A stretch of 5,314 bases of DNA from Cyanobacteria bacterium UBA11372 (lineage in GTDB: Bacteria; Cyanobacteriota; Cyanobacteriia; Cyanobacteriales; Aerosakkonemataceae), in NCBI GenBank assembly GCA_003486675.1, contig DNGG01000597.1, positions 1 to 5,314 of the forward strand. Reading direction: 5' to 3'. The notes under the pieces are model-generated. The model had not been told where the DNA came from. It saw only the letters and a list, made by a program, of their open reading frames with translations, and searched no databases. A program made the position numbers and the translations under genes. Below are positions 1 through 4,853 of this stretch, in pieces. Position 1 is the stretch's first letter; each line of letters starts with the position of its first letter.

Positions 1-26
1 ACAAAAACTGGAAATGCGATCGCAAA

Positions 27-63
27 CTCCCTCATCCCCAAACCAGATTTTGGGGAGAGGGAG
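27..63 (-). terminator. Strong hairpin just after the MFS gene; possible terminator
   Basis: TCCCCAAA (35-42) pairs perfectly with TTTGGGGA (49-56) around a 6-nt loop. The stem continues with CTCCCTC (27-33) against GAGGGAG (57-63), and A34 is a single bulge. The total is 15 base pairs, starting 7 nt beyond the TAA stop of the MFS gene. On the minus strand only a short T-run (TTTGCG) follows, so it is not a textbook intrinsic terminator. It could equally be a dispersed palindromic repeat lying in the 3' untranslated region. Confidence 0.5.
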
Positions 64-70
64 GATTAAA

Positions 71-1312
71 TTAACTTGCTTCTGATGCGAGTCTAGGACT
101 CCGCTTCAGCACGAATGCCGCGGTGATAATGCCAACAATTGCCAGAACACCCGTAACGTAAAAAGCATTGGTATAGCTGCCAAAGATATCGCGAATTTCA
201 CCGGCAACAATCGTACCGAGAAAAGCACCGGCGCCGTAAGCGGTAAACACGATACCGTAGTTTTTGGCGTAGTTTGTGGGGTCGAATAAAGTTAAAGTTG
301 CTGTGGGTGCGATCGCTAACCATCCCCCTAAAGATAGCCAGAATAAACAAAACGCGATGATATACGTTGCGACTTGTCCTGCACCTGCCTGAGTCATCAT
401 AATCGAGGCAATTAAGATTAGGATGTAGTTGGCGATCGCCGCATATTTCGGTTTAAATCTATCGGTTACCCAACCAAAAATCGGACGCCCTAAACCATTA
501 AACACCGCAAACAGAGAAACAGTAGCCGCCGCCGTCCCTGCGTCTAATTTAATAATTTCCTGCGCTACTGGCGAAGAAATTCCAATTGCACCCAATCCCA
601 CAAACGTACCGATAGTGTAGCATACCCACAATCCATAAAATGTGGGAGATTTCATCATCGGTACAGTTTGATTGCTGGCAATTGTCGAGCCTTGGGAAGC
701 CGTAAAACCCGCAGGCGTCCATCCAGTTGGCGGCGTTTTCAAAGTTGTCGAAATTGCCAAAATAATCAGGGTAAAAGCAATTCCTAAAATCAGAAAAGTT
801 TGCGGCACTTGATAGGTATCGATCAAATATTTAGCGATGGGTGCCGTAATTAAAGGTGACAAACCAAACCCAACTACGGTTAATCCAACTGCCAAACCTT
901 TTTTATCGGGAAACCACTTCGCTGCTACTGCTAGCGGTACGCCGTAAGCAATTCCCACCCCGGCACCGGCGATAATGCCATAGGTAAATACCAGGAAAGC
1001 AATATTAGACGCAAAAGCCGATAAAATATAACCGATTCCCGTCACAACGCCGCCGACTGCTGTCACCGTGCGAGAGCCATATTTATCGATAAAAAAGCCG
1101 GTAATTGGCATCAGTATGGCAAAAACGACTAGCAATACCGTAAATGGTAATAGACTCTCTGTTGCACTGATATTGAGCAGCTTTTCTAACGGCTTTCTGA
1201 AGATACTCCAAGAATAAACTGTGCCGAGACACAGCAAGACGATGATTCCAAGCGGAACGAATAGCCATCTTCCTTTTTCCGCTGGCATTCCGAACACTTT
1301 TGTTTCGTCCAT
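71..1312 (-). CDS. MFS transporter, oxalate/formate antiporter (OFA) type
   Basis: This is a polytopic inner-membrane carrier of 413 residues, the usual size for the family, with about twelve hydrophobic segments in two halves joined by a polar loop near residues 191-222. MFS motif A is clear in the first half (G72-x3-D76-x2-G79-x-R81). A degenerate copy lies in the second half (NGLGRPIFGWVTDR, 272-285). CLGTVYSWSIF (28-38) and KWFPDKKGLAVGLTVVGFG (132-150) are typical of OFA members, which exchange small carboxylates such as oxalate and formate. The substrate here is unknown, and no oxalate or formate enzyme is adjacent. The ATG at 1312 has no Shine-Dalgarno sequence; the ATG eight codons later is an alternative start. 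A -10-like TATAGT lies upstream at 1382-1387 but has no convincing -35. The gene stands apart from the cytochrome b gene by 214 bp, which suggests its own promoter. Confidence 0.9.
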   Translation of the reverse strand: MDETKVFGMPAEKGRWLFVPLGIIVLLCLGTVYSWSIFRKPLEKLLNISATESLLPFTVLLVVFAILMPITGFFIDKYGSRTVTAVGGVVTGIGYILSAFASNIAFLVFTYGIIAGAGVGIAYGVPLAVAAKWFPDKKGLAVGLTVVGFGLSPLITAPIAKYLIDTYQVPQTFLILGIAFTLIILAISTTLKTPPTGWTPAGFTASQGSTIASNQTVPMMKSPTFYGLWVCYTIGTFVGLGAIGISSPVAQEIIKLDAGTAAATVSLFAVFNGLGRPIFGWVTDRFKPKYAAIANYILILIASIMMTQAGAGQVATYIIAFCLFWLSLGGWLAIAPTATLTLFDPTNYAKNYGIVFTAYGAGAFLGTIVAGEIRDIFGSYTNAFYVTGVLAIVGIITAAFVLKRSPRLASEAS

Positions 1313-1439
1313 GTTTTTAATTTTTTATCGGTGAGATAGCAATAGGTAATGGTTGTCCATTCCCTGTTGGCTGGTTACTTTACTATAATTTGGTTCCCAA
1401 TGCAATAGTTTTATAAAAAAATTATTAAACTAGAGTTAG

Positions 1440-1472
1440 AGAAACCGGGTTTCTTGGAGAAACGCGGTTTCT
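1440..1472. repeat. Double-palindrome hairpin repeat (AGAAACC..GGTTTCT type)
   Basis: Two 15-bp units, AGAAACCGGGTTTCT (1440-1454) and AGAAACGCGGTTTCT (1458-1472), are separated by TGG. Each unit is itself nearly palindromic. Together they fold into one hairpin with a 15-bp stem, a single mismatch (1448 against 1464) and a 3-nt loop. The element lies 54 nt beyond the stop of the cytochrome b gene and 127 bp before the MFS start. It resembles a short dispersed palindrome seen in filamentous cyanobacteria. On the minus strand a T-rich run (1411-1425 region) follows about 20 nt later, so it may help end the cytochrome b transcript, but it lacks the immediate U-tract of an intrinsic terminator. 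Confidence 0.8.
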
Positions 1473-1526
1473 GAGAGGGAGTTTGATCGAGCGATCGCCA
1501 GTAATTTTTGACCGCTCATATCAACC

Positions 1527-2132
1527 TCACAAATGGGGGCGCCGCAGCCATGCCTTGACTTGTTCAGGCCATCTAGCTGGATGCTCTTCTGGTCGGAATT
1601 TAGTATCGAACATTGAAAGAATTAAGGGAATTCCACCAACTTTGATGCTCATCAGAATGTGAATCGCCAGACTTGCAATAATCCCACACCAAGCAATCAG
1701 GTGGATGTAATACCAGACATGATTAACTTCGCCATTAGGCAACCAATTTTCATCTTGAAACTTGCCCGAAACTAAAGCAAAGATTGCTGCAATTAACATC
1801 AACGTATTCGCCAACCGCTGGAGAGTTACCCACCAAATAGGTTTTCCGAATTGCGTCAGTTTATTCAAAGAATCGGGTTGTACCAAGCGTTTAGAACCCG
1901 CACGAATGCTGTAAATCGTAAACAGTATCATAACTGGCAGAAAGAAAAACCCAAACGTGCCGTGAATATCGATTAAATCTCGGTTTTTTAAGGTTAATCC
2001 TAGCTTGCCAAATCGACCATCCCAGCTATCGTAGACCAAAAATCCGGTAATGGCTGCACCGATGACGAGGATGGCATTGACGCCGTGGAGGAGGCGTAAA
2101 AGTAGGGGTTGATAGGGTTTAGATTGCGGCAT
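1527..2132 (-). CDS. Di-haem cytochrome b561 / Ni-hydrogenase cytochrome b-like membrane protein
   Basis: The 201-residue protein has four hydrophobic helices at about 11-33, 54-75, 105-123 and 139-165. Histidines lie at H16 (helix 1), H57 (helix 2) and H144 plus H158 (helix 4). This matches the ligand layout of FdnI/HyaC-type cytochrome b subunits, where two helix-4 histidines 14 residues apart pair with those of helices 1 and 2 to hold two b haems. By that analogy H57-H144 and H16-H158 would be the two pairs. Such proteins pass electrons between quinones and a partner oxidoreductase. No partner, such as a hydrogenase, molybdoenzyme or cytochrome c, is encoded in the window. The protein ends in a short basic cytoplasmic-type tail (WPEQVKAWLRRPHL). 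The ATG at 2132 lacks a clear Shine-Dalgarno sequence. It lies 74 bp after mscS with no obvious promoter, so co-transcription is possible. Confidence 0.88.
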   Translation of the reverse strand: MPQSKPYQPLLLRLLHGVNAILVIGAAITGFLVYDSWDGRFGKLGLTLKNRDLIDIHGTFGFFFLPVMILFTIYSIRAGSKRLVQPDSLNKLTQFGKPIWWVTLQRLANTLMLIAAIFALVSGKFQDENWLPNGEVNHVWYYIHLIAWCGIIASLAIHILMSIKVGGIPLILSMFDTKFRPEEHPARWPEQVKAWLRRPHL

Positions 2133-2142
2133 ATAGATCTGG

Positions 2143-2206
2143 TATTTTGTCAGAGACGAGCGGTGGATTGATTCAGAGTAATTGATGTATGTTATAGGAC
2201 AAAATA
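2143..2206. repeat. Perfect 9-bp inverted repeat spanning the mscS-cytochrome b gap
   Basis: TATTTTGTC at 2143-2151 is the exact reverse complement of GACAAAATA at 2198-2206, with 46 bp between. The right arm touches the mscS stop codon (2207-2209) and the left arm ends about 10 bp before the cytochrome b start. The arms are AT-rich and the loop is long, so a strong hairpin is not expected. It could be a protein-binding dyad or chance. Confidence 0.35.
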
Positions 2207-3805
2207 TTAATCTTTGATCTCCACCGAGATGTCTTGGGGAGAAAAATTTTTAATCCCTTCTCGATCAAAGGCATCTTTAACCATTTTACGCAGAATTCGT
2301 TGCATGTGAGGGCTAGTTCCTGGTTTGACTTTTGTAATGGTGCGAACCGTTAATTCCTCTTGCCCAATTTTTTCTAAACCATCCACCTGAGTTGGTTCTA
2401 AAACTTCAGCGTAACTTGCTTTGAACTGTTCGCCAACTGCTTCTAAAATTTTATATACTCGATCGAGATTGCTATCGGGTGCAACCGCAATCTCTACTAC
2501 GGCATAAATATACTCTTTCGAGTAGTTGATTATATCCTTAATTTCCCCATTGCGGACAATGTAAAGTTGTCCGTTCATATGGCGAATGCGAGTAGTGCGC
2601 AGGTCAATTGCTTCGACAAAACCAGAAGCAGTATTCACTTCAATATAGTCACCTACTAAATAATAGTTATCAAATAAGATAAAAAATCCGCAAACCACAT
2701 CGTTAATTAGGTTTTGCGCCCCAAAACCAATTGCTAAACCGATAATTCCCGCACCCGCTAAAATTGGTGTCGGGTCAATGTTGATAGTTTTGAGAATGGC
2801 AACCCCAGCGCTAAAGTAAACTAAATATTTGATAATGCTCTTAATCAAGGGAATAATGGTTAACCGCCTTTGTCTTTGTAAGTCGGTTAAATGGGCAGTT
2901 CTGAGAATAATTTCTTCAAGAATTAGGTTAGCAATTTCTATAAAAATGCCAGTAAAAAAGAAAACACTGATGATATTAATCGCTTTGGGAATGTAAGGTG
3001 CCATCCAAGCGATAAAATCGATTTGCGGCACAATCAGAGTTGCCATGCCGACGTAAATAACGTACTCCAGATATTTTTTTAATACGGGAACCAAGTGACG
3101 AAACCGCTCGTAAAACCGCAGCAGGTTTTCAGGATTGGAGTATTCAACGCTTAAGGCATCTAAGGTATCAATAATGGCAGAAAGCGAGCGAACAATTAGT
3201 AAGCCTATAGTAACGGTTAGGTAAACTTTTAAGGTAACAAATAAATAGTAGGAGACGATTTGAGGCAGTTGTAAAAATTGGCTACATAGGGATACTGTTA
3301 AAATCCAAATGCTATTGGTGAGGATATTTTTGAGCAATTTAAAAAAAGCCGCGACGCTCTCATCGTTGGCGGTAATATGGTCGAAATTTTGCGCGCGATC
3401 GCAAGCTATATCCAAACCCCGATGCAGCAGAGGTATACTATACTTAACCAGCAACAGCAAACTAACGCTTTTGAAGATAGCACCAAAAAGATTAAACCAA
3501 AATTGCGGCGGAATACTCCCAATTAAATTAAGCTGATATTCCTGGACACTTTTGCCTTGATAAATGACGATTCCATTGACGCCAATTATCAGCAGACACA
3601 GCACCCCGCAGGTAAAAGCTAACAATCGGCTAATATTACGACGCCAAGTCTCTATTTTCGTCCCAATTTGCTCGTTTCGATTCCTAACCCAGGAAACTCT
3701 GGAAACCTGCTTGAATACAATTCCTATTACCAAATTCAACAGGAAAAAGGTAATAACTAGCAGGACAACTTCAGCAATAGTAATTACAATATTGGCTTGG
3801 AGCAT
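2207..3805 (-). CDS. MscS-family mechanosensitive ion channel
   Basis: This 532-residue membrane protein is a likely stretch-gated channel that releases solutes on hypo-osmotic shock. The core is unmistakable. The pore-lining helix runs through GAGIIGLAIGFGAQNLINDV (351-370) with small-residue packing. It is followed by GFFILFDNYYLVGDYIEV (373-390), the beta domain (GFVEAIDLRTTRIR, 395-408, and GQLYIVRNGEI, 412-422) and an alpha/beta C-terminal domain to about 530. E. coli MscS has 286 residues with three helices. Here some 340 extra N-terminal residues add roughly six hydrophobic segments (near 5-36, 59-82, 102-126, 155-178, 185-207, 247-297), as in the larger MscS relatives. The ATG at 3805 is preceded by an in-frame stop ten codons upstream, which supports the start. 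No Shine-Dalgarno sequence is seen. A good promoter lies about 38 bp upstream. The gene has no visible damage. Confidence 0.93.
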   Translation of the reverse strand: MLQANIVITIAEVVLLVITFFLLNLVIGIVFKQVSRVSWVRNRNEQIGTKIETWRRNISRLLAFTCGVLCLLIIGVNGIVIYQGKSVQEYQLNLIGSIPPQFWFNLFGAIFKSVSLLLLVKYSIPLLHRGLDIACDRAQNFDHITANDESVAAFFKLLKNILTNSIWILTVSLCSQFLQLPQIVSYYLFVTLKVYLTVTIGLLIVRSLSAIIDTLDALSVEYSNPENLLRFYERFRHLVPVLKKYLEYVIYVGMATLIVPQIDFIAWMAPYIPKAINIISVFFFTGIFIEIANLILEEIILRTAHLTDLQRQRRLTIIPLIKSIIKYLVYFSAGVAILKTINIDPTPILAGAGIIGLAIGFGAQNLINDVVCGFFILFDNYYLVGDYIEVNTASGFVEAIDLRTTRIRHMNGQLYIVRNGEIKDIINYSKEYIYAVVEIAVAPDSNLDRVYKILEAVGEQFKASYAEVLEPTQVDGLEKIGQEELTVRTITKVKPGTSPHMQRILRKMVKDAFDREGIKNFSPQDISVEIKD

Positions 3806-3842
3806 TAAAGATAAAATTTCGATGGCAACAGTTTAATTGGGA

Positions 3843-3871
3843 AATATATCATATTATGATGAAAAAATCAA
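3843..3871 (-). promoter_or_regulatory. Candidate sigma-70-type promoter for mscS
   Basis: On the minus strand TTGATT (complement of 3866-3871) and TATATT (complement of 3843-3848) are separated by exactly 17 bp. They match the consensus at 4 of 6 and 5 of 6 positions. Transcription would begin near 3836 and give a leader of about 30 nt before the mscS ATG. The region is AT-rich, and an overlapping TATGAT at 3850-3855 offers another -10. Confidence 0.5.
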
Positions 3872-3883
3872 CATGGCTGGAGA

Positions 3884-3900
3884 GATGGCGATCGCACAGC
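3884..3900 (+). repeat. Left copy of a 17-bp direct repeat flanking the DUF4058 gene
   Basis: GATGGCGATCGCACAGC differs at one position from the copy at 4814-4830. It contains a HIP1 octamer, but the match extends over eight of the nine bases outside the octamer. It lies 14 bp outside the stop codon of the DUF4058 gene. Confidence 0.5.
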
Positions 3901-3923
3901 ATAGGAGAATCTCTTACTCAATT

Positions 3924-3950
3924 GGACTGCGTAGCGAGAGCGATCGCAAC
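3924..3950. repeat. Possible short repeat at the 3' end of the DUF4058 gene
   Basis: A GC-rich stretch containing GCGTAGCGAGAGCGATCGC (3929-3947) encodes the last residues LLRSLSLRSP of the DUF4058 C-terminal part. It combines a HIP1 octamer with a GCGTAGCGAGAG motif and stands out from the AT-richer surroundings. It may be another small dispersed element that extended the protein tail. Only one copy is in the window, so this rests on composition and general resemblance. Confidence 0.3.
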
Positions 3951-4168
3951 AATTCCGAAGCCCAACTTGCATCCTCTGGTTTGAGTTTTGGTCCGGGTTC
4001 TTGATTGTAATCAATTGCCATGTCGAAATATGCTTGGTCATACACTTCATTTAATATATTTTGCAACTCGACTAATGGTTCGACATCGCCCGGTCGCAGC
4101 GGTAAAGTAAACGAGGGTATTGCATCCCGCAGGCTAAAAGCATACATATAAGCTTTGGGACGGCGATA

Positions 4169-4194
4169 TGCCTCCGGCACGCTTCGCGAACGCC
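4169..4194. repeat. 26-bp small dispersed repeat inserted in the DUF4058 gene
   Basis: The segment contains TGCCTCCGGCA (4169-4179; stem TGCC/GGCA) followed by GCTTCGCGAACGC (4181-4193), built round the palindrome TTCGCGAA. Sequences of this kind are short dispersed repeats of filamentous cyanobacteria. Removing precisely these 26 bp fuses ISR (177-179) to YRRPKAYMYAF and restores the DUF4058 frame, since 26 is not a multiple of three. The exact borders may be off by a few bases, and no clear target-site duplication is visible. Confidence 0.7.
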
Positions 4195-4636
4195 TCGACT
4201 AATTAATATGCGATAATCTGACTGAATTTCCTCTAAAATTCGCATTGGTTGCCCGCTTCTGAGCAAGTCAATTTCTACTAAGTGAGTGGGGCTTCCTAAA
4301 ACTTGCTGTCGCTTGCTTTCATAAGCTTTTCGACCTTCTTTTGAGCGTTTATTCTTAGGGGAAATCAGTTCGACAACGGTAATAACTGTACCCGTTCCCC
4401 CTTCTTTAATGGCTAAATAGCTTTCTCGCACTTCTTCAGGTAAGGGGACTGTAACTGAAATGGCTTCAGTTTGAGTAGCAAGCGCAACAGTCGATCCGGG
4501 TTGATTTGTAGATTGGGAGCGCTTCGAGTATACTGCCACATCAGGAATTCCCACTAAAACACTATCCTCGATCTCGCTCATATAGGTGCGCTTTTCGATG
4601 GCGACTCGATATTTAGGACGGAGTGAGGGGGCGATG

Positions 4637-4650
4637 GCGATCGCGATCGC
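4637..4650. repeat. Two overlapping HIP1 octamers inside the DUF4058 coding region
   Basis: GCGATCGCGATCGC holds two HIP1 octamers sharing two bases. In the reading frame it encodes part of the AIAIAIA run (residues 28-34) of the DUF4058 protein, within the N-terminal helix-like segment HHRLITAIAIAIAPSL. The HIP1 bases are therefore accommodated as Ala-Ile codons. Confidence 0.9.
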
Positions 4651-4733
4651 AGTTATCAATCGATGATGAACTTCTGACCACAATTCGGGATGTTCTAAAT
4701 AGGGATTCATCCCTGGAAATGGAGAAAGCATAG

Positions 4734-4765
4734 GATTTTAGATTTTAGATTTTAGATTTTAGATT
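4734..4765. repeat. Tandem heptamer repeat (GATTTTA)n abutting the DUF4058 start codon
   Basis: Four perfect copies of GATTTTA (4734-4740, 4741-4747, 4748-4754, 4755-4761) are followed by a partial GATT. Tandem heptamers of this kind are common in intergenic DNA of filamentous cyanobacteria. On the coding strand the array reads TAAAATC repeats that end two bases before the ATG at 4731, so the array replaces any Shine-Dalgarno sequence. Each unit also supplies a -10-like TAAAAT. Copy number may vary between strains. Confidence 0.9.
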
Positions 4766-4813
4766 GGGGATTTATTTATCTAGTTTACAACAAGTTTTTT
4801 GGGGTAGATATAG

Positions 4814-4830
4814 GATGGCGATCGCTCAGC
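4814..4830 (+). repeat. Right copy of the 17-bp direct repeat flanking the DUF4058 gene
   Basis: GATGGCGATCGCTCAGC matches the left copy at 3884-3900 in 16 of 17 bases and in the same orientation. It lies 82 bp outside the DUF4058 start codon and 23 bp from the stop of the LRR gene. Confidence 0.5.
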
Positions 4831-4853
4831 TTTAAAATGCAATTCCCACTATT

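Larger units (their letters stand above)
3914..4731 (-). pseudogene. DUF4058 family protein gene, frame broken by a small repeat insertion
   Basis: The 5' frame (from ATG 4731) begins SPFPGMNPYLE (3-13), the usual opening of DUF4058 proteins. It continues through GIPDVAVYSK (61-70), VVELISPKNKR (119-129), the KR at 140-141 and LVEIDLLRSGQPM (151-163). After SDYRILISR (171-179) the frame runs into unrelated residues and stops at 4072. The expected C-terminal part (RRPKAYMYAFSLRD.. to SPIE) is in another frame, ending at TAA 3914. Deleting 26 bp (4169-4194) joins the parts into a 263-residue protein, normal for the family. The function is unknown. The PD..VELISP..K pattern resembles PD-(D/E)XK nuclease-fold proteins such as Uma2, but that is inference. 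As written, a 219-residue product with an abnormal tail could be made. A GTG at 4180 inside the insert could start the second part but has only a weak GAGG upstream. A sequencing error is unlikely because a discrete repeat sits at the break. Confidence 0.85.
16..4825. repeat. HIP1 octamers (GCGATCGC), ten scattered copies
   Basis: Copies start at 16, 309, 432, 1491, 3395, 3888, 3940, 4637, 4643 and 4818. Three lie in the MFS gene, one in the spacer after it, one in mscS and five in the rightmost 1.5 kb. None lies in the cytochrome b gene. The copies at 4637 and 4643 overlap by two bases and encode an Ala-Ile run. HIP1 over-representation is a known signature of many cyanobacterial genomes and is the main evidence for the host lineage. 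The span given covers the scattered sites, not one continuous element. Confidence 0.95.

Noticed and set aside
27..63. Attachment site or origin signal suggested by the strong dyad
   Set aside because: Its position 7 nt after a stop codon and its G/C-rich stem fit a 3'-end hairpin or dispersed repeat better, and no integrase or replication gene is nearby.
429..620. Plus-strand open frame of 63 codons
   Set aside because: It lies wholly inside the well-supported MFS gene on the other strand and shows no recognisable domain.
1083..1268. Minus-strand open frame of 61 codons in another frame
   Set aside because: It overlaps the N-terminal part of the MFS gene, which carries the conserved motifs.
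1384..1389. Plus-strand TATAAT resembling a -10 box
   Set aside because: No -35 is suitably spaced, and no plus-strand gene follows; downstream is the 3' side of the minus-strand cytochrome b gene.
3309..3836. Two plus-strand open frames (3309-3536 and 3564-3836)
   Set aside because: Both are antisense to the MscS coding sequence and show no protein-like features of their own.
3868..4050. Minus-strand open frame of 60 codons
   Set aside because: It is an out-of-frame shadow of the DUF4058 C-terminal part.
4160..4200. Programmed ribosomal frameshift in the DUF4058 gene
   Set aside because: No slippery heptamer is present, and the frame change coincides with extra DNA of about 26 bp, which fits an insertion better.
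4734..4765. CRISPR-like repetition
   Set aside because: The units are 7 bp and contiguous with no spacers, so it is a simple tandem heptamer array.
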